Notes under the pieces: generated by a model | What the model was told of the DNA's origin: nothing | The model's input: the letters and a program-made list of their open reading frames with translations, nothing else | The model's database searches: none | Assembly (NCBI GenBank): GCA_015039365.1 | Contig: WION01000164.1 | Coordinates: 52,306-116,305, forward strand | From: Amanita rubescens | Lineage: Eukaryota; Basidiomycota; Agaricomycetes; Agaricales; Amanitaceae | Direction: 5' to 3' | Length of the DNA stretch: 64,000 nucleotides | Translations under genes and position numbers: made by a program | Shown: positions 22,798 to 36,200 of the stretch, in pieces | Numbering within the stretch: the first letter of the stretch is position 1 | Layout: every line of letters begins with the position of its first letter

Positions 22798-23060
22798 CGA
22801 GAGTGTATAGGACGTCTGATGGCATTGCATAGATGATAGCGTACGTCGGCGTGTGGCTGCTAAGACTGGTTTCTTGCATTTTCGCAGTTGCTGTAGTACT
22901 ACAATCCGGGTCAGCTCCGGCAGCCGAGAGCCGACAATTGGGCTCCGACTCGGACGTCCAATTGGGGGTCCGCTTTTAAAGGGGCCCGAGTTGTCTCGCC
23001 ACCACTTTATCTGTTGCCTCAAATTGCCCTGAGCACAAGATTCAAGGTACTACTACAGTT
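22798..23060. repeat. Composite dispersed repeat
   Basis: The left part (22798-22890) resembles 19868-19962. The right part (about 22880-23060) is a reverse-complement relative of the GTPase 5' flanks at 5525-5700 and 14055-14230: it contains the complement of CGGAGCCCAATTNTNGGCTC and of TTTGAGGCAACA. Joining of two otherwise separate sequence types suggests a small mobile or recombined element. Confidence 0.6.
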
Positions 23061-23287
23061 GTGGACAATCAAAGTCCGCTTTTTTTCCCATGTTATTTCT
23101 AGACTCTACAATCCATCAGAGTACATCTATTACTGTATAATAGGCTATTTAGAATTATCATGATGAGATTTGCATGCATGAGCCAATTCCTGCATTTCAG
23201 CATTTCTTTTTTTTTTCCTACAAAATTTGGCCACCCCCTAAATTTGCATCCTAGGGAATGGCAGGGGTATACCCTCGATGATCCCTA

Positions 23288-23475
23288 GCACTAAGAGGGT
23301 GCCACTGGTAACTGCACTTCAGGTGTTTGTAGGGTTTGGTTTGTGGTTGAGTGTGCTTGCTGCATATCAGCAGCCCCTTATTGAGTGGCTTTCAACACCT
23401 CCTCCAGGACATGACAATGGTAGTACCAGCAAAGAAGAGCACGTGCACATAGCCAGCATAGTGGAGGAAATAGAG
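23288..23475 (+). mobile_element. Fragment of an unclassified repeat family
   Basis: 23288-23369 matches 43686-43760 in inverse orientation (about 75-80 nt, including GGTTTGGTTTGTGGTTGAG). The following bases encode PLIEWLSTPPP, similar to PLIERLSTPPPEYP on the minus strand near 45100. In the 43.7-45.5 kb copy these two pieces lie 1.3 kb apart and in the opposite order, so this is a rearranged or terminal fragment of the same family. Confidence 0.6.
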
Positions 23476-23845
23476 GATGGCACCAAGTGGCAGGTCCAAG
23501 CCCCGTCTCTTATTCTCTCTTATTCTCTCTTTGGCAATGTTTGGTGCTCTTCCTCTGGCTCTCTTTGGCAATGTTTGGCACTCAGTCCCTGGTCCCAAGT
23601 AGTAGACTAATGATATACAACTATGAAATGTTGGATTTTCCAGGTCTGAGGTGTTGGGGAAACAAGAGTGGACAATGAGTGGGTGAACTTCATGCTTGTA
23701 TTTTGAGCTCTGCTCATAACAAACATGTAAAGAAGTACAAACAAACAAACTACCATATGAGCACCAAACATTGCCAAAGAGAGAATAAGAGAGAATAACT
23801 TGAATAAGAGAGGGGCCTCGGATCTGCCACTTGGTGGCCCACATC
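23476..23845. mobile_element. Inverted-repeat element (MITE/foldback-like), about 370 bp
   Basis: The left arm, 23476-23549, begins GATGGCACCAAGTGGCAGG. It is complementary to the right arm, 23759-23845, which ends CTGCCACTTGGTGGCCCACATC with a small internal insertion. The arms carry TTATTCTCTC and TTGGCAATGTTTGG on opposite strands. The roughly 210-nt centre repeats part of the arm. No transposase lies inside, so it would be non-autonomous. I could not identify a target duplication. Confidence 0.7.
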
Positions 23846-24300
23846 TACAAGTCCTGCCAATATGTCACCATTTCAATCTTCAAAAAAATGGGAAAATACT
23901 CTGCCCATCCCAATGCTGTGATTGGCAGAGTTTTTTCCACCTTTATTGTGGATTATCCTGATATGTCGCTGTCCCAATCTTCAAAATAATAGGAAATACT
24001 CTGCCAATCCTAATACTACAATTAGTGGAGTATTTTTATGTCCAAATGATAGGGTTATTACACTATATTCTAAGGGTTACAGGCATTTGGTGGGGTGGAT
24101 GTAGTATCAAAGTCATCTGGACCCTGAAATGACTGGTTATGACTGGTCATGGAGATAGACCAATTTTGTATGACCACAACTGCAACTTTGTTCTTCAACA
24201 AAGTGCAACCATAACTGCAGTCATGCCATGACTGTGGTCATGGTTGGTCATGTGACCAGTTGTGACTGGTCATGCAACCTAACTTAGTCTCAATCACACA
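23846..24300. repeat. Cluster of small imperfect palindromes
   Basis: Two related hairpins lie at about 23892-23935 (ACTCTGCC against GGCAGAGT) and 23998-24038 (ACTCTGCCAAT against ATTAGTGGAGT). A third structure at about 24118-24290 is built from repeats of TGACTGGTCATG and its complement around an inner hairpin ACTTTGTT/AACAAAGT. These look like small foldback elements. Confidence 0.55.
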
Positions 24301-25340
24301 AATGACAAAATCAGCACGAATGCCAGCCTCTTCCTTTTTGATCACCACCTTCTGGATTGAGACAGCTCTCCAAAATCATCAATGCAATACTGCTACTGAA
24401 AATACACCACACACCTCAATGAGGGCTGAGGAACTCTTTTCTCTTTCTGTCTCACAAACTTCTCCCTTTCCTTTTTCATAGGTGTCAATAAATATGTCTT
24501 CCCCTCCATCCAGCTGTGCCCCTCCAATACCCTACAATGACAAGTCCCAAATGCACTTGCATACATGAAGCATCACCCTCATAGAACATGTCAAATCATA
24601 TCAAATCACTGTGGGGCCATTGTCTGCAAACAAGGAATGGATGGCCATGGATTTTTCCATTCTCCAAAATAAAATTATGTAGTTGTACTCAGTAGGTTGA
24701 ATTGAATTTTTAATAAATTTATATATAAATATTCATAAAAATAAATTTTGTTTTTATTTTGACATATATGATTGATTTGAATCTCAATAAAATAAAATAA
24801 GAATAAAAGTTTACATTCTAGGAATATTTATTAGGGGCACCTCCTGGTAACTCATTCAGGGGGTTGTACATAAATATGAACAACTCAAAAATTGACTTCC
24901 TGATTGGTGACTCCCATTGCAATTGGGTCATATGCCTAAGCCCTCTCTCATGGTGCGCCATTTGACAGAGGAAATACAGGACTCTCCAGAAGATGATCAG
25001 CATTGTGATGTGGCTGACATGGCCTAAGAAGATTTCTTCCGCAGAGAAATGGAGTATGTGGTGGTAATCAGGTGTAATTTGATTAGGTTTGTTGAGCATG
25101 ATAGTAGTTCCATCCACCTTGACCAGCATGAGCCCCTTCATCTGTAACATGTGCCCATGAGTCTCTGTCCATTCACATCCTGAGAACTCATCTAAATCAT
25201 TATCTGTTCAGTCTGGAGTGGTCAAGTCACAATCATAGCTTACCCTTCATTCAATCACTCCAGCTCTCTACAGCTCCCATCCCAAGAGGCTGAAGAAAAG
25301 ATTCTTGAATGAGGTTGAGAGCAGAAAACATTCATTGACT
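24301..25340. other. Non-coding or unrecognised stretch
   Basis: AT-rich around 24660-24830. A minus-strand ORF of 110 codons (25150-24818) has no motif I recognise and may be fortuitous. Confidence 0.3.
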
Positions 25341-25344
25341 GTAA

Positions 25345-25800
25345 CAGATACCCTCTTTGTTGTATTAGTGGGGCATGGGAGGGAGGATGGGGGTTGTGTA
25401 TCAGGCCTGTTAACTTTGATGTTGTGCTGCTCAAAGATGATCTAGAAATTGTGCTGGAAGGATTCAAGGGAATAGCAATCATTGTTCATTGTTAACACAG
25501 CATGTTACTCTGGGCAATGGGAATCAGAGAGGTGGACTTTGCTGGCTGGAGCCAAAAAAGACAAGGAGTTGGTCTCAGGGCATTGTTGCAGTGGTATCTT
25601 TGTGACCTCTCTTATGGTGGCTCAAGCGGAGGAGTATGGCATTGTTGATCCTAGCTGTGGTCCTTTCAACACCTTTCAATGCACAAGAACCCAGCAGGCA
25701 CATGAGTTTGGAGAACACACCTCTGCCATTCCTCAATCACTGCAGCATCCCAGTTCACCTGGTGCATTCATGGAGAGGATGAATGCCTACAGGGAAGACA
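25345..25800 (+). pseudogene. Caspase-like (C14-type) remnant
   Basis: Two blocks fit the caspase fold used in Agaricomycete C14-like proteins. FVVLVGHGRED (about 25354-25390) has the GHG of the histidine site. FIVNTACYSGQW (about 25483-25520) has the cysteine in ACYSG, followed by WTLLAGAKKDKE. Between them DDLEIVLEGFKGIAII lies in another frame, and a stop (TAG at about 25441) interrupts the first frame, so the gene appears broken. Full-length neighbours were not found. The family assignment is from motif memory only. Confidence 0.45.
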
Positions 25801-26167
25801 TTGGAGGAATATACATATGTATCATCCCCAGATTGTTACAAATGTGTCATGTCACATCATTTTTCAGTGGCACAGCCACCAGACTCTCTTTGCTGCTCTC
25901 TTTATTATTGTTTATCTGGCTCATTTTATGGTCTTTACTCAAACATTCTATGGTGTGTTTATCACATGTAAACCATGTTCACATGCCTATGATATTCACA
26001 TGTTAACATTTTCACATATTTCTTACATACTATATTTCTGTATGTAACTTGTACTATAAGAGCCACACAAATATACAACTAGACCTCAGTCTAGTTTTAA
26101 CAGTCAAAACTGTCTTTTTATCATCTAAGATCCCAGGCCCTTGAGGACTTATTCAATAGTAACACCC
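25801..26167. other. Spacer before retrotransposon nest
   Basis: AT-rich sequence; short ORFs only. It includes ACTATAAGAG near 26053 and might hold an old solo-LTR fragment, but I found no matching second copy. Confidence 0.3.
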
Positions 26168-26607
26168 TGTTGAAGTACAGCCAATCAGGCATTGTTTGGA
26201 AAACTCCAAGCAACTACATAGTTTATCTATAGCCATGGAACCTTATTTTAATTACACAATCATTACATTCTCACTTGTTCTTATGACATTCCTTATCACA
26301 CCCCTTGTTTCACTCCTTGACACACCGCATGTTTCGCACATGCCTGACTCATGTAGATAACCCAGTACCCTGATGAAGTCATACCCTTACCCATACCCTG
26401 TACCCTATGTAATATATAAGTAGAACGATTGTAGTAGGTAGACTAAGCAACAAGCTCGTCTTTCCTTGGACAGTTTAGTTGTGATCCCTATCCAACTTGC
26501 CTTGAACCTAGACAGTTCTTGTATCATTCTCATCGCTTGACACTGTCAGCGATATCCTCTAAGCGTATTGAGTCTTGTGTTGTGACGCCTGTCTAAGGCT
26601 CGTGACA
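26168..26607 (+). repeat. Left LTR of gypsy element 1 (start tentative)
   Basis: The right boundary, CA at 26606-26607, is inferred because a primer-binding-like block begins at 26610. The left boundary is placed at the first TGTTG (26168) and is only a guess. A TATA-like TATATA at 26413-26418 precedes the likely transcript start at about 26445. The partner LTR is not in the window because the element is cut at about 43685. Confidence 0.5.
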
Positions 26608-26621
26608 TAAGCTTGTTGCTT
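26445..26621 (+). promoter_or_regulatory. Self-priming pair of element 1
   Basis: AAGCAACAAGCT at 26445-26456, about 30 nt after the TATA box, is the exact complement of AGCTTGTTGCTT at 26610-26621, just beyond the LTR end. This is the geometry known from Tf1-type elements, where the 5' end of the RNA folds back to prime reverse transcription. Confidence 0.6.
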
Positions 26622-26765
26622 TTCTTCACACCACTCACCACGAATTTCCTACGAATTTTCCTCGCTATCGCCCTGATAGCACACCTCACATACCTTTACC
26701 TTGTAGCAGTTTATATTGCACAAGTACACCAACAACTCTACACAACCACAAACACCCGTTAAACC

Positions 26766-27894
26766 ATGGTCCTACCAGCTGCGCTCACCGCTATCGCGCT
26801 GGCAGGATTCACCTACATCATGAGACGAAACAGAATACAGGTTGTCCAACCAACCTTCGATGAAACCGGAAACATTATCGGAGCAACCTCAGCAACGGCC
26901 GTACCCACCATGGAAACAATTGCAACAGAAACCGAAGATGCAACTATTGCCGCAGCCGCAATGGGAGCAAACATTGCAAACGTTATAGAACAATTACGGT
27001 TACAAAGCAAGAACTTTCAAAGGCAATTAGCGCAACAACAACAAGAATTTGAAAGACAACTCGGACGAGAACGACGAGCCGCTGAAAGGGCCGATAAGAA
27101 GCCGATAGGCTTAGAACGCGACCACCGGAGTTAAAAATCGAACCACTGGAACACTACGAAGGCGAACCGGCGGAAATCGATTCATGGCTCAGAAGGATGA
27201 ATTACTATTTTGTCCAAGTAAGACTACCGGATGACATTGGACGAATCACATACACAATCCAACGAATCAGGAAAGGGAAAGGAAACCGGGCATCAAACTG
27301 GGCAAATGGAAAAATAGGCAAAATTGCGCAAAACGACGAAGAAAGGATCAGATTCACCGTGACTTATCCGGGACGAACCTGTACACACTATCAAGCATAC
27401 AACGGAGTCCCAGCAGAAGAGGCAATGGCTGACCACCCTGCATGGCCGGAATACACCTTTACCCACAGACCGCCCTTCCTCAACTGGAACGGATTCGTAG
27501 AAGAGGCAAGGCAATATTTCCTAACGACGGAAACACGCGACGAAGCCATAAAGAAACTTCGAGAGTTAAAACAAGGAGAAAAAACCATCGAAGAATATAT
27601 TATCGAATTCAAAGGATGGGCACAACTCTCTGGCTTCGACGAAATTGCTCTAATCGATCAATTTAAAAAAGGCGTCAAAATCGGTGTAGGAAGAAGGGTA
27701 ATAGAACTAGGAAACCCAGGAGACGGTAGCGAACCAGGACAACTCCAAGCATGGTACAACAGGGCAACTGAAATAGAAAAACAATTCAGAGAAGCCGAAA
27801 AATACTATGGAAAAAGGGAGTTTAAGGTAACAAGGACAAATGCGCAAGCCGGACCGAGTCAACAAAAAAAGGAAACGATCACGGTTAAAGTCAA
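26766..27894 (+). pseudogene. Element 1 gag, 5' part, split by element 2
   Basis: Gag-like polyprotein of a Ty3/gypsy element. The first section (26766 to about 27100) has a hydrophobic start and a helical QQQQEFERQLGRE segment. A one-base deletion near 27102 ends this frame at 27134, and the next frame carries the capsid-like core ([50 protein letters not shown]). This core resembles gag of element 2, so the elements are relatives. Coding is interrupted at 27894 by element 2 and resumes at 42035. Confidence 0.8.
27890..27894 (+). repeat. Target-site duplication GTCAA (left) of element 2
   Basis: GTCAA directly precedes the left LTR and recurs at 42030-42034 directly after the right LTR. Confidence 0.9.
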
Positions 27895-28153
27895 TGTAAC
27901 GGTCGAGATTTCGTTTTTATTTCATTTCATTTTCCTTTCTTTTAGTTACAAGAAGTTCCCACGCTTACCTAAGAATTCCGCGGAACGACGGCGTGAGAGT
28001 GACGAGTCCGAGTATATATACCTGAATACTAGTTACATGTCCCTTAGTCTTATGATTGTTTCTGTCGTCCATAGACGCAATCTTATTCTCATTTCCCATC
28101 CGCGTTTCTAGTCTCGAGTGTCCTAGTGATTGTGTCGGGATCACCTCCTAACA
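27895..28153 (+). repeat. Left LTR of gypsy element 2 (259 bp)
   Basis: TG...CA-bounded. It pairs with 41771-42029 and has the same length; the only difference I noted is C at 27900 versus T at 41776. A TATA box (TATATATA) lies at 28013-28020. The near identity points to a recent insertion. Confidence 0.93.

Positions 28154-28166
<13 letters not shown>
28046..28166 (+). promoter_or_regulatory. Self-priming pair of element 2
   Basis: AGTCTTATGATT at 28046-28057, about 26 nt past the TATA box and hence at the expected RNA 5' end, is the exact complement of AATCATAAGACT at 28155-28166, two bases after the LTR. This supports Tf1-like self-priming rather than tRNA priming. Confidence 0.65.
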
Positions 28167-29851
<1,685 letters not shown>

Positions 29852-30587
29852 ACGTATCTCCAACGATACTGACCGAAGAACGTTATGTTACTGCCCCTGA
29901 TGTACAGTACAAAGATTCAAAATTAAATATCGAATGCATTATGTACGAACTCAGAGGATTGGAACATAAGTGGAGAAACAAAAAAATAACAACAAAAAAA
30001 GATAAATTAGTAACGTGGCAAGGACCGTGGATGGTGAGAAGGATATGGGAACAACCGGAAGAGGTGGCAGTACAAACCCTAAAACAGTGGGTACATAAGA
30101 CGAGAGAAAACGAAGCGACGGCGGAGACGGTGAATGTGCTGAATGGAATGACGGAAGAGAACGCGTTGTGGCACCTGCAAAACCTTAAATGGAAAGGACG
30201 TTACATCCAAGGGAAAGGAAAAAACCAGATGACGGTTAGCGGCACAGTCACCACCTTAGATACTTTCCAAAGGCACAAGACGGAGATCCTCATAGACTCG
30301 GGATGTACCGGATCCTGCGTTAATGAAAATTTTGTACGGAAACACAATATTAACACGCGACGTCTAGACCGACCCATCCCCGTGTACAACGCCGACGGTA
30401 CGCCTAACTTAGGAGGAGCATTAAAAGAGATGGTACAATTGAGGATGCAAATCGGAGCTCACTACGAAGTCTTCGAATTCGGAGTATCAACGCTCGGAAA
30501 GGTCAACATATTCTTAGGACACGATTGGTTAAAACATCATAACCCGATTGTGGATTGGAAGAAGGGCTCACTCCTCATGAAACGCTG
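29852..30587 (+). CDS. Element 2 Pol, N-terminal part with protease (split by element 3)
   Basis: This reading frame is open from 29770, overlapping gag by 82 nt in the -1 frame. It contains an aspartic protease: LIDSGCTGSCVNENF (catalytic DSG at about 30295) and FLGHDWLKHHNPIVDW. It stops being Pol at 30587, where element 3 is inserted between bases of a cysteine codon. The rest of Pol resumes at 38431. Confidence 0.88.
30583..30587 (+). repeat. Target-site duplication CGCTG (left) of element 3
   Basis: CGCTG precedes the left LTR and recurs at 38426-38430 after the right LTR. Confidence 0.92.
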
Positions 30588-31073
30588 TGTTAAAGTTATC
30601 TTATCTAATCATATAAGATAACGTATATCTTATCTTATCTCATATAAGATAATACATCATATCTTATCCTATAGATTAGGATATACAGATTAGATGTACA
30701 TACATGCGTATATGTATTCACATACATATATACACGTACATATACATACATAGGATACTGGAATATCCTATAGTCGCTTGCGTCATCCCATTACTGTGGT
30801 AGACGCGTCATAGCTGTGCTAGACGTCATATCATACGTCATGCACAGCTCTTCCTCTATTTACTATACATTGTACTTATTAGGATACTAGTAGTATATAA
30901 GACTACCTGTACGTAGGTACAAATAAGAACCTTCCTTCTCCTCTTACCACCACATCCTATATCCATAGGATAGTGAGTTATCGTTCGAGGTCGTCACCGC
31001 CACTCTACACTCCACTCTAAGTAAGTATTCACTTTAATACTTAGACGCTGCGCTGCTGGGCGTATCTTCGTCA
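30588..31073 (+). repeat. Left LTR of Copia-like element 3 (486 bp)
   Basis: TGTTAAAG...CTTCGTCA, the same length as 37940-38425, with no difference that I noticed. This implies a very young insertion. The LTR itself contains perfect short hairpins, for example 30954-30971 (ATCCTAT/ATAGGAT) and 31022-31043 (TAAGTAT/ATACTTA). Confidence 0.95.
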
Positions 31074-32103
31074 GGTTATGGGCCCCGACATGGTATTGCT
31101 TGCATCACCATCGCCTCCAGGCATGTTACCATGCAAGATGTGTGAACAGGTATAGTATTGTGCGGGTCGGAGACCTGAGTGGCAATCCGTCAATTTAACT
31201 GAGTTCTTGTACCTGACATACGAGCTTATGACATGCGCCCGGACCCTAGGGCTTTAGGGGGATCTCCTTGCACCCAGGGATAAGGGTACCACCTATGTTT
31301 CTCAAGGCTGGCATGGCAACCTTGACCCCCACGGAGTTATACTTGCCCTCCGTGATGTGACTGGGGTATTCATGCACGATATTCCCATTATAAGGCCCTT
31401 AGTGCCTTTAGTTACCTGTATGTAGATCATATGGCCCGTAGTAACTTTCACAAAGTATAAAGGTCGTGCTGGGGTCCCATTGTGGACCATACACGCAGAC
31501 TATTAGGCGTCCACTCCTAGAGAGCGCCTTAGATTAGCCGTTGGCTCTGCTCAAAAGGCATCCACGTATACTTTCATATTGTTACTGGGAGTGCTTATAA
31601 AGGTGGTCACGGACGGTTTATGGACCGGACACCTTTCATTTTCCAAAGACAACTGGTACCTTTTGGGACCAGGCAGTTGCCGCAGGCGCACTGCAGTCCG
31701 CGGACCTTATGCATGTCATACTCGTTTACAGGTCAGGCACACAAGTCTGGTACATGTTCCTCGGATCGATCCTGGTGCTAGGCATTATCATGCTTGGCTG
31801 TAGCTCATAACGCTGCACGCAAGGTCGTTGTCGTATTCGTTATGACACCCTCGCCTATGAAGTTGTTGTCGTTTATGTAATGACACCTTCATTAATAAAA
31901 TCCTTAAAATAGATATAAATCATTGAATTTATAAATAATCCATCAAACGATCAATTGATTTCATCTCAATCAATCGTTCCATCATCAAGAAGCAAGAAAT
32001 AACATTTCTCGCTCACCCATTCCAATACAAGATCTACGCATCTTGTTCACCAACATTTCCATAAGGTTTTATATAAATAGAAACCTTTATCGACATTCTT
32101 GTC
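31074..32103 (+). other. Element 3 leader
   Basis: About 1 kb of non-coding leader. Immediately after the LTR is GGTTATGGGCCCC, possibly part of the primer-binding site; I could not match it to a tRNA. It is rich in short inverted repeats such as GCATG-TTAC-CATGC near 31114, and two TATGACACCT-type repeats near 31840-31890. Confidence 0.6.
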
Positions 32104-33252
32104 ATGTCTTCTTTTACCAAAGAAGAAGACAGCGCTTTATGTTCCCTTGTCACCGAATTACAAGGAGACAATTATCGTGCCTGGGCACGACAAATAACGG
32201 CATACTTTCAGATCTCAAATCTGATGGTATTCATGTGTCCCGTTATCCCCAATGCAATCCCTGCTCACCTCAAAGCAGTAATTGCGCCGATCACTGCCAC
32301 CAATAAGGCAGCAATCATCATACAAGCTGATGAGCTTGTACAAAACGAGAAGGCGTTACACGCCATTAAGCTCAGATTGTCCTTTACAATCTTTGAGCTT
32401 TATCAACACGTTTACAATGCAAGACTTCTATGGATGTTCTTGCAAGAACGTTACAAAGATGATTCACCAGCAATCCTTGACGGATCACTGGACAAAATAG
32501 ATCATGATCGATCTATAAATAAAATCATCACTCGTTATAGACACATAGCAGCACAGGGACATCAATTCCCGGCTGCTCATCTAAATAAAGCACTTACGAC
32601 CATCAGGGCTGTTCCATTAAAATGGATCAACCAAACAGCGGCTACATCATCCGTTACCGCTATCAATACGAATTACTCTAGCCCTAAGGCAGTTCGTTCA
32701 GGAAACACTGCCACACAAGTTGGACCGATCAGAGTCCAGCAACTTGCTAGTGAAATTCGTTCGGCATGGTCGTCACGGCATAAAGCTATAAACCAATTAT
32801 CTCCGTCGACGCAAGACCCTAACTTGCATACGGAAAATTGTTTAGCTAATGCCTCCTTAACAAACAAAGGCAAAAGCCGCTGCAGATGCTCGCCGCATCC
32901 ACAGCCTACACATTTGCGCTGGGAAGACTTTAAAAATAGTAGCAAGCCTGATTATATCAGGGGAGGATCTCCACTATTAGTCAAACAGCCCGAATCTGAT
33001 CCGGAATCAGATTCCACACATGATTCATTTAAATCATGTAAATCAAATGTTTCTACGCCTTCACCTTTGTCACACGAGCCTTTGACAGACTCGTTCAACA
33101 CAAGAATAACAAATTCCCAGGAGGAATTTTATGATGCTCATGAAGATTTCGAGCGTCATTATGGAAATTTCATGGCTATGAATAGCTATGATCAATGGGT
33201 AGAAGAACAATATAGCATAGACTTAGATTATTTCTGGAAGAAATATATGTAA
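32104..33252 (+). CDS. Element 3 Gag-like protein (382 aa)
   Basis: The only substantial ORF of element 3. Residues about 15-110 resemble the Copia Gag/UBN2 region (LQGDNYRAWARQITAYFQI, LWMFLQERYKDDS). The C-terminal half is Ser/Asn-rich and ends in an acidic, tyrosine-containing tail. No zinc knuckle, protease, integrase or reverse transcriptase follows. If made, it could package RNA while enzymes come from another Copia element. Perfect hairpins run through the coding sequence too, for example 32992-33014 and 33019-33038. Confidence 0.75.
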   Translation: MSSFTKEEDSALCSLVTELQGDNYRAWARQITAYFQISNLMVFMCPVIPNAIPAHLKAVIAPITATNKAAIIIQADELVQNEKALHAIKLRLSFTIFELYQHVYNARLLWMFLQERYKDDSPAILDGSLDKIDHDRSINKIITRYRHIAAQGHQFPAAHLNKALTTIRAVPLKWINQTAATSSVTAINTNYSSPKAVRSGNTATQVGPIRVQQLASEIRSAWSSRHKAINQLSPSTQDPNLHTENCLANASLTNKGKSRCRCSPHPQPTHLRWEDFKNSSKPDYIRGGSPLLVKQPESDPESDSTHDSFKSCKSNVSTPSPLSHEPLTDSFNTRITNSQEEFYDAHEDFERHYGNFMAMNSYDQWVEEQYSIDLDYFWKKYM

Positions 33253-36200
33253 TATATAAATTGTCATCAAAACAAGAGTATCGTGAAGGATCACTCCTTA
33301 TAAATCCGATTACTTGTCATACAATTTATATTCAAAATAAGGAAATCGTGTAGGCGTATGCCTTGCAACCCCGATTACTTATAAATAAAGGTCTTTCTGG
33401 TGGTATTAGCAAGGATCATTATCATTGCCAAAATATACCGCGTTCAAGGGAATTTCGATCACTTGAAGAAAGATCATCACGCTTGTCATCATATACAAGC
33501 ATCAACACATATTATCTTCGTCAAATTCAGAAATATCTATAATGTCTACACTATAAAAACAATATCTTTAAAAGCTCTCCACATATGCAAACCGATGTTT
33601 ATAGCCTATAGACGGCTATAATCTATTTGCAGATAACAGTAATGTGTTACCTTTGAGAAAGGTTCCTTGCCGTTGAAATAGCACGGTCTTGAAAACGTCT
33701 CATAATATGGTTTCCTACACTTGAGAAGGCTCCTTGCTGTTGAAATAGCACAGTCTTGAAAGTATCTCATAACACTGTAGTCGCAAAAGCAGTTTCAAAC
33801 TGCTGAACATTATCTGTTGGAGATAACAAATTTCTTGGTATAAACACCGTCATTCTTTAACGACGTTAGCAAGGATTTATCATCATTGCCAGAATACTGT
33901 CGCATACAAGGGAATTTCGATCACTTGTATAAGAATAGACTCCTATGCTTGTCCTTACAAGCATCTATAAACGTCCAGAGTATTTTTGTACTCAACCTAT
34001 AAATTGAATTGTACGGCGGCGCCATGCGCTCATCCCCTTTTCATATTTAAAATAGGTTTTCCAATAACAGGACAGACGTAATTAAAATACCTCGAAATAA
34101 TTCTTATAGCTTTAAGAATTGTGGATTATAATTCTAAATGATTATCTATAGGAACCAGATCATCCTTGAGTGAAATACATGTACCATGACCAAATACGTT
34201 GACCAACGTTATTATGTTGGATAATGTATTGTGTGAAACACAAGAACGGTTACATCTTTTTATAAAGATGATAAATTGACGAAATCATTGATTTCTTTAA
34301 ATACATGAAGATGATTTTTATAAATCATCACATGTTAAAATAAGAATACTGTTCATATCACATCAATCTATATGTGATAATAGATCATGTCAAAAATATA
34401 CATGATACTATCAGGCTAAATTACGCAATATCAATCCCTGTCTTGATTGAGGGGGAATCATTGCAAATAAACAAGCCATTACGACTTGTATAAATGACCA
34501 ATCAAAACAAGTATTCGATATAACTTGTAAACAAATACAATCATGGATGCGTATTAGAAATAGGCACATATTGTATATATATTATGGTTGCGTATTAAAA
34601 ATAGGCCCATAATAATGGTCATCAACTGTATTAGAGGAGGAAGCTCCCTCGATAATATACAGATGCCTGAACACGAACATAATATGTATTGGAGTTTTAT
34701 CCCCGTCTATTGTATAGAGAAGGCTCCTTGCCGTTGAAACTTATACGGTCTTGAAAGCGTCTCGTCTTTACAATATGACATTACACTCCTGACAAATATC
34801 CTAGTCAGGAACGTGTATTATATGGAATGCCAGGTTAATGCATATCTCAAATAAGCCTGTCTTATGGCTTATCGCAAATAACCTCACATATCCTCTCCAT
34901 ACATATAACAGTATTTCTTTATAAGAATCAATGGTAGCTTAAATCAAAAAGAAATAGTTATGTTAAATCTTGCGCCAGTTCCTTTAAAAATACAGATTCC
35001 CAAATATCGTTCATATGATATTACGGTTGAATTGTTGGAATACATTTAGTTCCTTGCACAGATCTTGGCCCTCAAAAGCTGAAGATAGGAACACCTTGCA
35101 TACAATTCAACACCCTCTTTAATTAACTCTAGTTCTTGGTCTCATCCGAACAATGGAGAATTTCCTTACACAAGTTTTGACGGTTTTCAGGTTGGTTAGC
35201 AATATTTATATATTGTGGATCGCTTGGGGATACAGCAGACCCAATACTGCTACGAAAATAAACTTGTACAGGTCAATCTTTGGATAGGTAGCAATATTTA
35301 TATATTGTGGGTTATTCAGGGACACAGCAGACACAATACTGCTATGACTTCGAAATATCGTTATGATCTTCCTGGCGGTATTAGCAAGGACATATTGTCA
35401 TTGCCAAAATATACCGTATATGAATGAGCTTCGGCCAACTCATAAGGAGGATCTTTATAAATAACGAATTTCGGTTTAATGTTGTCATTATACATTGAAC
35501 ATCAAAAAGGATATTCAAAATCATTCAACGAGACCTCCCTGATAATGTTCTATACTCTTATTGCATCTGGATAATGCATAAAGATAAAATAGAACTAAGG
35601 AAGAACAAGAATTAACAGAGTTAAGAGGACATTACTTGCCAACGGACTACACGTAACAGAGGAATAATCCTTGTTTAAGGATTAATATAGGCTGTACTGA
35701 AAAGGAAACCTATATCGGATAACGTCGCAGTTATACCTTCCCAGTAGACGTGTTCATGTTGAATATATCGTCCAAAAAAGATAGTCATTGACACTTAAAT
35801 GACTTAGAGGTCAAAATCTCGTTCATACGAGATATTATATAAGTGTTTGTTCTTCTATACAAACACTTATAATTATGCTTGTCGTCAATACAAGTAAATC
35901 CTCTTCGTCGTAAGAATCTATATCAAAAATAGATTCAATATGCTATAATGGGGTGGCGCCTGCCTTGCGCAAATCCCCAAATATACAAGTATGAGTGAAT
36001 GCAGAACGTCGATCGTTCTTGGATCCTCAATTAAAACTTGTCATGACAACGGTCGTATCCCTGTGGGTGTAGACCTTTAAAGTCATATTCGTATCTTGTA
36101 TCCATACACAAGGTACAATAAATATAGCATATATATAATACAAGAATAAACTTCTTGTACACAGTGTCTAACAAAGGATTACATCATTAATGATCGTCGG

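Noticed and set aside
24818..25150. 110-codon minus-strand ORF as a gene
   Set aside because: No motif, no neighbours, AT-rich context and close to other fragments; insufficient support.
31074..31090. tRNA primer-binding site for element 3
   Set aside because: GGTTATGGGCCCC follows the LTR, but I could not match it with confidence to any tRNA 3' end, nor find a self-priming complement at the LTR start.
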